DNA of 64,000 nucleotides from Paenibacillus sp. FJAT-29882 (GTDB lineage Bacteria; Bacillota; Bacilli; Bacillales; DSM-1321). The stretch lies in NCBI RefSeq assembly GCF_001510645.1, contig NZ_LMVB01000001.1, forward strand, positions 1 through 64,000, in the 5' to 3' direction. Numbering within the stretch: the first letter of the stretch is position 1; each line of letters opens with the position of its first letter. Of the stretch, positions 44,702 to 54,662 are shown piece by piece. The notes below the pieces were generated by a model. That model searched no databases and was not told where the DNA came from. It saw only the letters and a program-made list of their open reading frames with translations. The position numbers and the translations under genes were made by a program.

Positions 44702-45246
44702 TTTTTAAGGATTGAAAGTCGCTTCATTTTTGAGATACATCCTCTGAAGCAAAGATGGTAACCAATGTAATGATAAAGAGTTTTACTAGAAATTTTATAA
44801 TTAGCGGAAAGGGGGCTGTCCAAAAATGGACGGCCTCTTTTTTCGTTGTGTCACCCATATACTCATGCTAATTCAAATAATTGATGATGGTGATTTTACA
44901 ATTAGCAGAGTCTTTATTGGTTTTACTTGCTCCCTTTAATCATTCAGCGAAGAAATAAAATGAAATCATATAAAGGTTTTCGACTTCTACGTTAAATATT
45001 GGACTTAGTACTAAAATACGTTTGGTACACATTTTACTTAAATTAATGGGAGATTTAGTGAAAGTAGATTTAAGTTGTTTTAAAAGTTCTCATCATGTTT
45101 TAGTTATTCCATTAAAGGGCGCGATTGTTGAGCACACAGGTAGAAAATGATCAAACTTTTATATAAGCCAATAATGGTATGACTTGGCGAAAGTCTCTAA
45201 CCAAAAATGCATTTCCCACTTTTAAAAGAGTAGACATATGAGTCTT
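44702..45246. other. Intergenic region between convergent SRPBCC and AraC genes
   Basis: 545 bp. It holds one hairpin terminator (44806-44844) and several short frames without ribosome sites. Nothing else recognised. Confidence 0.4.
44806..44844 (+). terminator. Terminator
   Basis: AAAGGGGGCTGTCC pairs with GGACGGCCTCTTT around AAAAAT, followed by T. Confidence 0.75.
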
Positions 45247-46470
45247 TCATACGTCTACTCTTTTGCCGCTCTTAAACTCCGTTGCTGTCATTCCTTTTAC
45301 TTCCTTAAATACTTTACAGAAATAATTATAGCTGCTAAATCCTACCATATAGCTAATATCCGTGATTGATGATTGTCCCTGTTCAATGAGAAAGACTGCT
45401 TCATCGATTCTTTTCTTCTGAATATAATCAATGACCGTCATATTCATCTCATCTTTAAATTTCTTTGCTATATAGGTCCGATTAAACCCAAGTTCATCTG
45501 CTACTGATTGTAGATTGATCGGTTCACTAAAATGAAGATTGAGATACATGAGCACCTGTTTGACCACCGAACTATGTCCTTTCATCGCAAAGCTTCTCAC
45601 AGCATTACAATATTCTTCTGTCATAGCCACTTCCAACAGATCTATTTCAGATATGGTGATGGTTTCCTCAATCTTTATGGCAAACAGTTCTGAAATTCCA
45701 TGCAAATAATGTGGAGCTACGCCACCCTTATTGGCTGCCAACCGAAGCATGCTACTGTAGCTGAAAGCAATGTTTTTTCTTGCTCTTAAAGGATTTCCAG
45801 GCACCCTGTATAAGAAATCGCCCGAAAATTCTACGAATGTTTCCAGTGCCTTTTCTGTATTCCCTACCTCAATAAAGTGTAAAAGTTTTTTCTCAATCTC
45901 ATATCTTAGTTTAATATCAAAATCATCTTCATCAAATTCTTGTGGTTGAAGCTCTTTAGGATTGTCTCCTTCATTGCTTACCATTGTGATTATTTGAGAT
46001 TTTATAGGAGGATGTCCATAGATATTCACTAAAACATCTCCTAAAGCTAAGTATGATTCTCCTATATAGGCAATGGATTTATAATAGCTTTCCAAAGATT
46101 TGAACGAACTACTTTCCAAATGGTTTTCCTTGATTACACGCCAAATGAAAGAATCTGTTACCCGTTCTTTTAAAAAAGGACCTACTATGACCATCCCTTT
46201 ATCCGTTTCATGGGTGATAAGAGCTATGGCGAAATAGGAAAGGGAAAAGGAATCTGTTTGAAAACAAAAACTATGTTTCTTTGCCTTCATCAGTGCTTTT
46301 TGAAAATGAGCATACATCCCCTTCCTTGTTTCTGTCATGATGAGGGGTTCTGTGTCATCTGAGATGTGTAGAATGGTTCTGAATTGTTCATCCATGACTT
46401 CAACATCCATTTTAAAAGCACTTTTGATCATCCAACACTTTTCCGTTAATTCATTTAGTAAGTTCTCCAT
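45247..46470 (-). CDS. AraC family regulator with PocR-like sensor
   Basis: 407 aa. N-terminal PocR/GAF-like ligand domain (KCWMIKSAFKMDVEVMDEQF, HFQKALMKAKKHSFCFQTDS), a central helical region, and C-terminal double HTH (SVADELGFNRTYIAKKFKDE and ITDISYMVGFSSYNYFCKVF). It is divergent from the GPH carrier gene at 46.7 kb and is its probable regulator. Confidence 0.87.
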   Translation of the reverse strand: MENLLNELTEKCWMIKSAFKMDVEVMDEQFRTILHISDDTEPLIMTETRKGMYAHFQKALMKAKKHSFCFQTDSFSLSYFAIALITHETDKGMVIVGPFLKERVTDSFIWRVIKENHLESSSFKSLESYYKSIAYIGESYLALGDVLVNIYGHPPIKSQIITMVSNEGDNPKELQPQEFDEDDFDIKLRYEIEKKLLHFIEVGNTEKALETFVEFSGDFLYRVPGNPLRARKNIAFSYSSMLRLAANKGGVAPHYLHGISELFAIKIEETITISEIDLLEVAMTEEYCNAVRSFAMKGHSSVVKQVLMYLNLHFSEPINLQSVADELGFNRTYIAKKFKDEMNMTVIDYIQKKRIDEAVFLIEQGQSSITDISYMVGFSSYNYFCKVFKEVKGMTATEFKSGKRVDV

Positions 46471-46628
46471 CGTTTCCCCTTTATCTAAACTCTCATTTCA
46501 TTATCACACCATCTTAACGTTCAAATTATTTTTTGTATATATCGATAAGTATGACAATTGCGATTTTTTATTTTGTAAGCGGGAACATTATAGCTTCGAT
46601 TTTGCATAATAACCAACAATAGTAGATG

Positions 46629-46642
46629 TGAAAACGCTTTTA
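46629..46642 (+). promoter_or_regulatory. cre site upstream of the GPH carrier gene
   Basis: TGAAAACGCTTTTA fits the CcpA consensus TGWAARCGYTWNCW with one mismatch, 60 bp before the ATG. Confidence 0.7.
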
Positions 46643-46701
46643 TCGTATTATGATGTACCCATATTAAATATTTTAATCTCATTTTTTTAGGAGGAAATCC
46701 T

Positions 46702-48126
46702 ATGGCAAATAGTTCAATTGCTAGTGAAATTCAATATAATAACGCCAAACCATGGCAGCTTGTCGCTTTTGCTTTTAACAATTCAGCAACAAATGCTCAA
46801 TACTTTATGTACCTTATGTTTTTTATCTATTATTGTACAGATAGCTTAGGGCTGTCAGCTATTATCGTCGGTGGAATGATGACATTTTCTCGTATTTTTG
46901 ATGCATTTATCGATCCAATGATTGGATTAATGATCGATAAAACGAATACTCGTTTTGGTAAATTTAGACCTTATATGTTTGTGGGCATGATCATTATGAA
47001 CATCTCTACGGTTGGGCTCTATTGGGGGCTTCAATTAGATAGTAACATCGCCATGTATACATGGATTGCAGTTTGTTACGTCATTTGGAACGTTGGCTAT
47101 ACTTGTTCTACGATTTGTACAAAGAGTGCTCAAAATGTTTTAACGAATAATCCAAAGCAACGCCCACTAGTAAGCGGAATTGACCAGGTTATCATGACTG
47201 GACTCGATATTCTTATTTTCTCCTTTGGTATGATCATTTTAAATTATTTTGGTGGGGTAGAGGATCCTTCTTCATTTAGAAACTTTGCTTTTATGATTGC
47301 AGGGTTTACCACTTTATTCACGATCATTGCAATGGCTGGTATCTGGAAAAAGGATAATGAAAATTACTACGAAGTAAAGGATATGACTAAAAAGGAAAAT
47401 CAGATTAAAATAAAAGATTTCATTTCTATTATTAAAGGTAATAAAGCGCTTCAAATGCTGATTGTTGCGGGGTCTTCAACGAAAATTGCGACTTCCATTC
47501 AAAGTTCAGCAACGGCTTACTTCTTTATGATTGTCATGGGTGGTGCGGAATTTCAGGCAATCGTCAACGGACCTGCAACCTTTGTTAGTTTAGCAGGTGC
47601 CTTTATCGGTGTTGGCTTAGCTGTCTATTTAGGATTAAAAAAATCATTTGTGATTGGTCAAATTCTCAGCATTGTTGCTGCGGCCATCCTTTTAGTCATT
47701 CGACCATTTGATGCGGGCTCTGTTATTCTAGCGGTTGTTTTAATCTCTTTCTTCCGTTTAGCTGAGAGAATGGCTGATACGAATCAGATTCCAATGATTG
47801 CTGATGTAGCCGATTATGAGCTTTGGAAAAACGGACGTTTCATTCCTAGCATGATTGCCACTGCGTTCTCGTTTGTGGATAAAATGGTTAGTTCTCTAAG
47901 TGGTTTATTATTAGGAGCTGTACTTGGAGCTGCACATTATACAGCAGGGATGGAAGTCACTCCAACACTATACTGGTCTATATTAGGACTGTACTTTGGT
48001 GCACCGCTAATTGCTCATATCATTGCATTGATCGCGATGAAGAAGTACCCAATTAACAAGGAATTTTATGAAAAAATGACAAAAGAGAATCAGGAAAGAA
48101 AAGCAAAGATGGAAATGGGAGCATAG
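46702..48126 (+). CDS. GPH family glycoside/pentoside/hexuronide carrier
   Basis: 474 aa, 12 membrane segments, RBS AGGAGGAAATCCT. Family lines: RIFDAFIDPMIGLMIDKTNT, FGKFRPYM and the DVADYELWKNGR loop. It is a cation-coupled sugar importer like MelB/XylP/UidB. No hydrolase gene is adjacent, so the sugar cannot be named. Likely controlled by the divergent AraC protein and by CcpA. Confidence 0.88.
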   Translation: MANSSIASEIQYNNAKPWQLVAFAFNNSATNAQYFMYLMFFIYYCTDSLGLSAIIVGGMMTFSRIFDAFIDPMIGLMIDKTNTRFGKFRPYMFVGMIIMNISTVGLYWGLQLDSNIAMYTWIAVCYVIWNVGYTCSTICTKSAQNVLTNNPKQRPLVSGIDQVIMTGLDILIFSFGMIILNYFGGVEDPSSFRNFAFMIAGFTTLFTIIAMAGIWKKDNENYYEVKDMTKKENQIKIKDFISIIKGNKALQMLIVAGSSTKIATSIQSSATAYFFMIVMGGAEFQAIVNGPATFVSLAGAFIGVGLAVYLGLKKSFVIGQILSIVAAAILLVIRPFDAGSVILAVVLISFFRLAERMADTNQIPMIADVADYELWKNGRFIPSMIATAFSFVDKMVSSLSGLLLGAVLGAAHYTAGMEVTPTLYWSILGLYFGAPLIAHIIALIAMKKYPINKEFYEKMTKENQERKAKMEMGA

Positions 48127-48380
48127 TAGCCATGTAATAACCGAGAGTGCTTTTACAAAAACATATATCTGGAGTGACTTTTATAAGGATAGAAGAGAAA
48201 CGAATATCTTTTTAGAAGAGCAAAGTGGGATGTATGAACAATTAATGGGTGTTGATATCGATTTGTAATATCATTTTAGCAACATGTAAATGAATGAAAA
48301 AGCAGTAAATGATAAGCAAAACTCTATCGGGATGAAGCAAACTTTGTACAATCTAATCATCAATAGTTAGACAGAAAAAT
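48127..48380. other. Gene-tail remnant after the carrier gene
   Basis: After the carrier stop, a frame without a start reads HVITESAFTKTYIW, then SDFYKDRRETNIFLEEQS and YEQLMGVDIDL before TAA at about 48269. It looks like the C-terminal tail of a lost protein-coding gene. No family recognised. Confidence 0.35.
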
Positions 48381-49137
48381 TCATTTGTACATATGAATGC
48401 TTCTAATAAAAAGGGACCGTTGCATCTTAAAGGCAACGGTTTTTGTACGTATCATGGATCTTAATGATCGGCCAATAGGAACGCAAAGGGGTGTTTGATC
48501 AACAGGATTTTCAATAAGACAGCGCTCTAGTCCGAAGACTTCTTTAACCATGTTGGTGGTAAATCCTTTTTTGGGCGGCCCCTCTTGATAAATTTTCCCC
48601 TTAACAATGCTAATGAGATGATCAGCGTATTGCGCTGCTTGATTTAAATCATGTAAAACCATAACTATCGTTCGACCGTGAGTGATGTTTAAGTCACGCA
48701 GTAATTCTAATATTTCAATTTGGTGCGCTAGATTTAAATAGGTTGTTGGTTCATCTACTAATAAAAGATCTGTATCTTGAGCTAAGGCCATTGAAATCCA
48801 CGCTCTTTGCCTTTGTCTCCCAGATCATTGATCCAATGTACGATTTGCAAAATTAGTCATTTTTGTTGCCGATAATGCACGTTCTACAATTGAATGATCT
48901 TCCGGAGTTTGTCTAGAAAATAAACCTTTATGTGGATGTCTACCGTAGTAACATAGATCTTTGACGGTTACATCTTCTGGGGCCTCGGACCTTGAGGTAA
49001 AATGGTTGATTTACCACAACCATTGGACCCAATAATAACGCTAATCTTACCTTTAGGAACTTCTAAACTGATAGTATCAAGGATTTGAGTTGATCCGTAA
49101 GAGAGAAAGTTGTTCTGCTGATAATGTTGTCATAATT
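48381..49137 (-). pseudogene. Siderophore ABC transporter ATPase, degenerate (FecE/FhuC family)
   Basis: Reading the minus strand: [11 protein letters not shown] at the start, a frameshift, then [20 protein letters not shown] with Walker [10 protein letters not shown] in another frame, an internal deletion, the coupling region VKDLCYYGRHPHKGLFSRQT, an in-frame TGA at 48825-48827 just before the signature (SGRQRQRAW), then Walker [12 protein letters not shown] and [12 protein letters not shown]. At least three independent lesions, so it cannot make a full ATPase. Confidence 0.88.
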
Positions 49138-49147
49138 GATCGCCTTT

Positions 49148-49705
49148 CTTATGCCTATTTTCGTTCAGAACGTAATAAATATAAAAAATATGGTGCCCCA
49201 ATTACTGCTGTAATAATTCAAGCGGGTATTTCTATTGGAGGAAATAAACCTCTACCTAGGCTATCGGCAACTAATAGTAGAATAGCGCCGAAAAGAGCTG
49301 AGGCAGGAAGTAAAACTTTGAATTTAGATCCTACAACTTTTCTGGCAATATGAGGAGCAATTAAACCAATAAATCCGATAGAACCCACTGTGGCAACACA
49401 TACGCCAATTAAAACAACCGAAACGCCTAGTAAAATATACCTCAGAAATTTTGATCTTTCACCGAGTCCTGTAGCTATATCATCTCCAAGGCTCAATATA
49501 TCCAATTTAGAAGTTAAACCAATTAGTATCGGGATAAGAATAAGACATGGAAGCAAAAGATATACTTGATCCCACCCTCTTGCCCATAGACTCCCTGTCA
49601 ACCACAAAAGAGTCATATTAACATTGTCTGGAAACTTAATCATAAAATACTCTATTCCTGCTTGGCATATTGCTCCTAAAGCTATTGTATTAGGTTGCTT
49701 GAAAC
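49148..49705 (-). pseudogene. FecCD-type siderophore permease, fragment with nonsense codon
   Basis: The C-terminal half of a FecCD permease: WLTGSLWARGWDQVYLLLP, ILSLGDDIATGLGE, VGSIGFIGLIAPHIARKVVG. The N-terminal half is missing beyond about 49705. Near the end, LFPPIEIPA is followed by TGA (49218-49220) and then in frame by IITAVIGAPYFLYLLRSERK, so a Gly codon probably became a stop. Adjacent to the dead ATPase in the same orientation. Confidence 0.85.
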
Positions 49706-49945
49706 TATTGAAGTATCTCGCAATGGAGAACTAAAGGAATGTAAGGGAGTTGGGAAATTTTAAATAGAGGAAAATACTTTAGCATCAATTTATTTAACAC
49801 AGACGGAGCCCATGAAGGATATAAAAATCTATACATATGATTTCCCAAAGGACAAAAATAGAAAATTAATGAAGAATGGTGCTTAATAAAATGATGCTAT
49901 GTTGGTAAGAAAAGCTGTAATACCAAACAAGAGGGCATAGAAATA
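49706..49945. other. Spacer beyond the dead permease
   Basis: About 240 bp of AT-rich sequence with only short broken frames; probably further debris of the siderophore cluster. Confidence 0.35.
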
Positions 49946-49995
49946 TAAAAAGCCTGTATCATAATTACTTGGTAATCATGATACAGGCTTTTTAA
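49946..49995. terminator. Bidirectional terminator of the LysE gene
   Basis: AAAAAGCCTGTATCATAATTAC pairs with the complementary arm ending GATACAGGCTTTTT; a clean 20-bp stem allowing one small interruption. Confidence 0.85.
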
Positions 49996-50062
49996 CTCAA
50001 GAGTTAATTGTCATTATCTATATTTAACTCACTGTTTGTTTTTTGATGAGTTTCAATTCGAA

Positions 50063-50689
50063 TTAGCGACTTTGAAACGCCACTTTTAAACCGAGTCCGA
50101 GATAGATGGCTCCGACGATTTTACCGCTGAAGCGGCCGAGCCAAGATATCCGTTTAACAAGCCGCCCGAGTGGACGGATGCAAAAGGCGATAAGTGTCGT
50201 ATAGATCACACCTAAGAATACAAAGATTAGGCCGAGAAACAAGAATTGGAGAACAGATGTCCCTTGTTCAGGGTGAACGAACTGTGGCAAAAATGCTAGA
50301 AAGAAGAGAGCCGTTTTCGGGTTAAGAACTTCTGTTAAAATGGCCTGACCATACGTACTTAAAGACGATATCGGGGAAACCTTTGGCAGTTTAGGATCAG
50401 ATGGCTTTTCTAATATCGCACGAATGCCGAGATAAATTAAGTAAGCAGCACCTGCAAACTTCACAATATTAAAAGCAAGTGCAGATGTCATCAAAATGGC
50501 GGAAAGTCCAACCGCGGCAAATATAGTATGAATCAAATCGCCAGTCGCGAGTCCAATACCTGCAATTACGCCTGCTTTACGCCCACCTTGAACAGTGCGA
50601 GTGGCTGTAAGAAGAACAGCCGGACCTGGAATTAAAAAGAGCCCAATTACGACTGCAATAAACGCTCCTAAAGTAGAAAAATCAAACAT
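50063..50689 (-). CDS. LysE/RhtB family exporter
   Basis: 208 aa, six membrane segments, RBS TAGGAGGAAA. Family lines: LFLIPGPAVLLTATRTVQGG, GIGLATGDLIHTIFAAVGLS and AILTEVLNPKTALFFLAFLP. Exports amino acids or related metabolites; substrate not assigned. Confidence 0.9.
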   Translation of the reverse strand: MFDFSTLGAFIAVVIGLFLIPGPAVLLTATRTVQGGRKAGVIAGIGLATGDLIHTIFAAVGLSAILMTSALAFNIVKFAGAAYLIYLGIRAILEKPSDPKLPKVSPISSLSTYGQAILTEVLNPKTALFFLAFLPQFVHPEQGTSVLQFLFLGLIFVFLGVIYTTLIAFCIRPLGRLVKRISWLGRFSGKIVGAIYLGLGLKVAFQSR

Positions 50690-50945
50690 TGGGGTTTCCT
50701 CCTATTCCTTCAATACCGTCAAGTATAGTAGAGGATGAATCGTAAATCAACAGCCATTCAAAAGTTTAAAAACAATTCGTTTGGAATGGTATTCATGATC
50801 ATAAGGAATGTTTAGAATAATATGGTAATATAAAGAAAAGTAGGGAATCAATCGCTTCAGATAAGTGATGTCTACATTTTGATTGTCAGACTGTCCAATT
50901 GCTGTCTGAATGATATGAAAATTAGGAAGATGCGTATATAAGTGC

Positions 50946-51062
50946 ATGTTCAAAAAGGAGGATAAAAAGAGCCAAGAAGTTCGAGGAGTGCATCCCGAGA
51001 GGACCGTGGAGACAGAGGTTTGAAGCAATTCGCAAGCTTTTTTACCGGGCTTTTTGAACATC
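50946..51062 (+). repeat. R3 repeat (MITE-like), copy 2
   Basis: 117 bp with terminal inverted repeats ATGTTCAAAAAG / CTTTTTGAACAT. Internal blocks GGATAAAAAGAGCCAAGAAG, TTCGAGGA and TTTTACCGGGC are shared with copies 1 and 3. Confidence 0.82.
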
Positions 51063-51164
51063 CCCCTATAATTAGAATGTGCGTCATAAGCTCAAAGAAA
51101 TGACAAATAGCCATCTAAAGGTGAGTAGAAAAAGAGAATTCAAGGATTACTGAGGTGAAATAGA

Positions 51165-51326
51165 ATGGACAATCAATATTTTGTTGGTTGGGGAACACTT
51201 GCCCTTATTAATGCAGGATTAGCGCAAGGTAAAAACAGGACTGGTTTAAATTGGTTTTTATTATCTTTGCTGCTTGGACCAATTGCAACATTGATCTTAT
51301 TGTTTTCAGAAAAGAAACCAGATTAA
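51165..51326 (+). CDS. Small membrane protein (53 aa)
   Basis: RBS GAGGTGA 8 bp before ATG. MDNQYFVGWGTLALINAGLA, a polar turn QGKNRTGLNW, then FLLSLLLGPIATLILLF and a KKPD tail: two membrane-spanning segments in a hairpin. A type of short conserved protein found in Bacillales; role unknown. Confidence 0.65.
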   Translation: MDNQYFVGWGTLALINAGLAQGKNRTGLNWFLLSLLLGPIATLILLFSEKKPD

Positions 51327-51416
51327 ACGATATAAGACTATTTAGTTAAAAAAATAATGATCCCAAATCGAAATTGGAATCATTAACGTACATATTATAA
51401 AAGAAAACACTTATCC

Positions 51417-52379
51417 TTACTGAACAGATCCTCGCTTAATTAACGACACATCAATTGTCTCGTTTGTAACCGGCTCATTTGCAATAAGTTTTACTAGATT
51501 ACCAGCACAAAGCGCTCCCCATTTATGTTTGGAATAATCAATTGTAGCTAAATTTGGCATGATGTATTGGGACATTTCGATATTATCAAAGCCAATAATA
51601 TGTATGTGTTTTCCAATTTGATACGTTGTTGTTGACAGATAATCATACATGCCAATGGCCATTTCATCATTTAAACAGAAAACAGCAACAGGTTCTTTGT
51701 ACTCTTTGACGATTTGATCTGCTGCGCGTGCGCCCGAAAGTTTAGAAAAATCCCCTTTAATTTCCTGATAGTGAATATCATCACATTGTTTTACCGCTGT
51801 TCTAACAGCTTGCAGACGTTGATGGGCATCATAAGAAATATCAGGACCTGTAACGATATAAAGCTTTCGGTGGCCTTTTTCAAGCAAATAGTGAACGGCT
51901 AAAGCGGATCCGGTTGTATTATCCAGAATCACTTGATTAATGTTTTGGTGTTCAAGTTCTCGATCTAAGACGACTAGTTTACACCCTATGTCAGCATATT
52001 TAATTAATTCTTCATCTGAAAAACTCCAATCAAGAACAATGGCGCCATCTATTACTTGTTCTGGTAGGAAACGATGAGATTTCATCCCGTTGCAGACGAT
52101 TAGTTCATAATCAGTGCTGTTAAGTGTAGCATTGATACCTTGCAGAAGCGGTCCAAAAAAATTACCACTGTAATCGGACATTAAAAAGGCACCGATGATT
52201 TTTGTTTCGCGTTTTTTTAATGAGCGCGCGGCGGCATTTGGAACATAGTTCAATTCCTTTGCAATTTCCCGAATTCGTGCTGAAGTAGCTTCCGTTATTT
52301 TAGAGCTCCCATTTAATGCATAGGATACGGTTGAAATCGAGACACCGGCATGTTTCGCGATATCTTTAATACTTACCAC
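51417..52379 (-). CDS. LacI family regulator of the dehydrogenase/isomerase operon
   Basis: 320 aa, GTG start 7 bp after GGGGA. HTH VSIKDIAKHAGVSISTVSYA at the N terminus, hinge NAAARSLK, then a sugar-binding-type sensor domain (LNDEMAIGMYDYL, IIGFDNIEMSQYI). Divergent from the operon at 52.8 kb; dyad sites in between are likely its operators. Confidence 0.9.
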   Translation of the reverse strand: MVSIKDIAKHAGVSISTVSYALNGSSKITEATSARIREIAKELNYVPNAAARSLKKRETKIIGAFLMSDYSGNFFGPLLQGINATLNSTDYELIVCNGMKSHRFLPEQVIDGAIVLDWSFSDEELIKYADIGCKLVVLDRELEHQNINQVILDNTTGSALAVHYLLEKGHRKLYIVTGPDISYDAHQRLQAVRTAVKQCDDIHYQEIKGDFSKLSGARAADQIVKEYKEPVAVFCLNDEMAIGMYDYLSTTTYQIGKHIHIIGFDNIEMSQYIMPNLATIDYSKHKWGALCAGNLVKLIANEPVTNETIDVSLIKRGSVQ

Positions 52380-52535
52380 GATAACGTCCCCTATCTTTTC
52401 CTTAACGGTATTATATCGTATTTGACTAGCTGAAAAGTTTCAATGTATATCTCATAGGAAAAAGGCATTCGTGATGGATTGAACGACTACTATTCCTGTG
52501 TTTAAATAAATAATGGCAATTTTCTAATAAACCAT

Positions 52536-52549
52536 TGAAAACGGTTACC
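52536..52549 (+). promoter_or_regulatory. LacI/CcpA-type operator 1 of the isomerase operon
   Basis: TGAAAACGGTTACC, cre-like, in the divergent region between the LacI gene and the operon. Confidence 0.6.
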
Positions 52550-52632
52550 TGAAGACTTATAATAACTCATAGAATCGTATCGATAGCTTTAGTAATGAGA
52601 TATAAGTATTTTTATATTTTTTTTATCGTTTA

Positions 52633-52692
52633 TCGAAACGTTTCACTAAAAGTAGTATAACTGAAAACTATGAAAAAATGAATCCGTTTTCA
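52633..52692 (+). promoter_or_regulatory. LacI/CcpA-type operators 2 and 3 of the isomerase operon
   Basis: TCGAAACGTTTCAC at 52633-52646 (10-bp perfect core GAAACGTTTC) and TGAATCCGTTTTCA at 52679-52692. With site 1 they give three LacI-like dyads within 160 bp, spaced for looping or combined LacI and CcpA control. Confidence 0.6.
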
Positions 52693-52765
52693 ATGAAGAA
52701 ATAAAATCTAAACTCTTTTCATGAAAGTCTACCCACCTAATAAAATAGTAGAAATGGGGATAAAG

Positions 52766-53536
52766 ATGACAGTGATTCCAATAGCAGTTCAAATGTATTC
52801 ATTGCGTGAGGAAAGTGAAAAAGACTTTGCTGGTACATTGAAAAAAGTTGCAGAACTAGGCTTTGCTGGCGTTGAATTTGCTGGACTTGGAGGATTGACT
52901 GCGACAGAAGTCCGTGTGTTATTGGATGATCTAGGGCTGAAAGCTGCATCTAGCCATGTTCCGCTTGTCGAGTTGAAACATAACTTGGCACAAGTGATTG
53001 AAGATCAGAAGATATTAGGAAGTACCTATATAGTTTGCCCGTATTTAATGCCGGATCAACGAAGTGAAGAAGATTATAATACGCTGATTCCATGGCTAGA
53101 TGAGGCGGGTGAAACGTGTCTGCGTGAAGGCATTACCCTTTGCTATCATAATCATGATTTTGAACTAGAACGCATGTCGGATGGAAGAATGGCACTGGAG
53201 GCAATTTTTGATGATACAAACGCAGACTATGTGAAAGCAGAACCCGACATATACTGGCTGACAAAGGCTGGGGAAAAGCCGGTAGAGTGGCTTAACCGCT
53301 ATAAAAATCGAACTCCACTCGTTCATTTGAAAGATATGACGACAGATGGAGAACAATTTTTTGCAGAGCTGGGAACTGGCGGGGTTGATATTGAAGCGGT
53401 GCTCACTATAGGAGAAGAAGTTGGTGTTCAGTGGTGGGTGATCGAACAGGATCTAAGCCGAACCACATCATTTGAAAGCATGGAAATCAGTATTAGGTAT
53501 CTGAAAAAGAAACTTCCTTATCTTCTGAATAAATAA
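52766..53536 (+). CDS. Sugar phosphate isomerase/epimerase (TIM barrel)
   Basis: 256 aa from the ATG after GGGGATAAAG. Xylose-isomerase-like AP endonuclease 2 fold: IAVQMYSLREESEKDFAGTL, ELGFAGVEFAGLGGL, metal-binding lines LCYHNHDFELE and VKAEPDIYWLTKAG, then VHLKDMTTDG and the closing WWVIEQD. First gene of a four-gene operon. Such enzymes act on keto-inositols or 3-keto sugars made by the Gfo/Idh partners; the exact substrate is unknown. Confidence 0.87.
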   Translation: MTVIPIAVQMYSLREESEKDFAGTLKKVAELGFAGVEFAGLGGLTATEVRVLLDDLGLKAASSHVPLVELKHNLAQVIEDQKILGSTYIVCPYLMPDQRSEEDYNTLIPWLDEAGETCLREGITLCYHNHDFELERMSDGRMALEAIFDDTNADYVKAEPDIYWLTKAGEKPVEWLNRYKNRTPLVHLKDMTTDGEQFFAELGTGGVDIEAVLTIGEEVGVQWWVIEQDLSRTTSFESMEISIRYLKKKLPYLLNK

Positions 53537-53551
53537 AAAGGGGACGAAAGT

Positions 53552-54622
53552 ATGGCGTTAAACGTAGGCATCATTGGTTGTGGGAATATTAGTAGCATTT
53601 ACTTAGAAAACAGCCGTCGTTTTCCTGAATTTACTATTATGGCATGTACGGATTTGGATATTGAAAAAGCAAAAGCGGCTGCTGTAAAATATGGCATCCA
53701 ACATATGAGTAGTGTGGATGAAATGATGGATTCGCCGGATATTGATATCGTATTAAATTTGACGGTTCCACACGCTCATGCAGCGGTAGCGCTAAAAGCA
53801 ATCGAAAATGAAAAGCATGTGTATACAGAGAAGCCGCTCGCGATTACATTTGATGATGGCAAGAGAATCATGAATGAAGCCCGTCTCAAACAAGTCACTA
53901 TAGGATCTGCTCCAGATACTTTTCTAGGCGGAAGTATTCAATTGGCCGGTAAGTTAATCGAAGAAGGTGTGATTGGAAAACCGATAGGCGCATCGGCCTT
54001 TATGATGTCACGTGGGCCGGAATCGTGGCACCCGAATCCTGAAATTTTTTATCATGTAGGCGGTGGTCCGATGTTCGATATGGGTCCATATTACATAACC
54101 GCACTAGTTAGCTTATTAGGGCCAGTCAACAGAATCACTGGATCTACACGTATTACGTTTCCAGAACGAACGATTACAAGCCCGAAGAAAAATGGAGAAA
54201 AAATAACGGTTCAGGTCCCAACACATGTGTCTGGCATTCTCGATTTCGTAAACGGAGCGACCGCGACGATTACAACAAGCTTTGATGTATCAGCGGCGCG
54301 GACACCGTTCATTGAAATTTATGGAGAAGGCGGTACAATCAGCCTGCCTGATCCGAATCATTTTAATCAGCCACTTCTAGTGAAAAGACATGGCGAAGAA
54401 GAGTGGCAAGAAATGAAGCCTGATGGAGACGCTCATGATAATTTGCGTGGCATCGGACTTGCTGATATGGCTAAAGCAATTGAAGTAGGGAAACAACCAC
54501 GTGCAAATGGCAAGATGGCCTTACATGTGCTTGAAATTATGCATGGAATTCACCGCTCATCTGAAGACGGGCGCCATTATTTGCTGGAAAGTACATGTGA
54601 ACAGCCGCCTTTGTTATCGTAA
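53552..54622 (+). CDS. Gfo/Idh/MocA family oxidoreductase (first)
   Basis: 356 aa. N-terminal NAD(P) Rossmann fold GIIGCGNISSIYLENSRRFP, then the EKPL signature (YTEKPLAITFDDGKRI) and a C-terminal beta-sheet domain with GGGPMFDMGPYYITALVSL. RBS AAAAGGGG. Oxidises or reduces a cyclic sugar, inositol or glycoside hydroxyl. 15 bp after the isomerase gene. Confidence 0.9.
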   Translation: MALNVGIIGCGNISSIYLENSRRFPEFTIMACTDLDIEKAKAAAVKYGIQHMSSVDEMMDSPDIDIVLNLTVPHAHAAVALKAIENEKHVYTEKPLAITFDDGKRIMNEARLKQVTIGSAPDTFLGGSIQLAGKLIEEGVIGKPIGASAFMMSRGPESWHPNPEIFYHVGGGPMFDMGPYYITALVSLLGPVNRITGSTRITFPERTITSPKKNGEKITVQVPTHVSGILDFVNGATATITTSFDVSAARTPFIEIYGEGGTISLPDPNHFNQPLLVKRHGEEEWQEMKPDGDAHDNLRGIGLADMAKAIEVGKQPRANGKMALHVLEIMHGIHRSSEDGRHYLLESTCEQPPLLS

Positions 54623-54662
54623 GAAATTGGTTAATAACGAGAAAAGCTAGGAGGATTAGTTG

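Noticed and set aside
50747-51061. A 104-aa minus-strand frame
   Set aside because: Most of it lies within the R3 repeat, and other R3 copies do not keep the frame.
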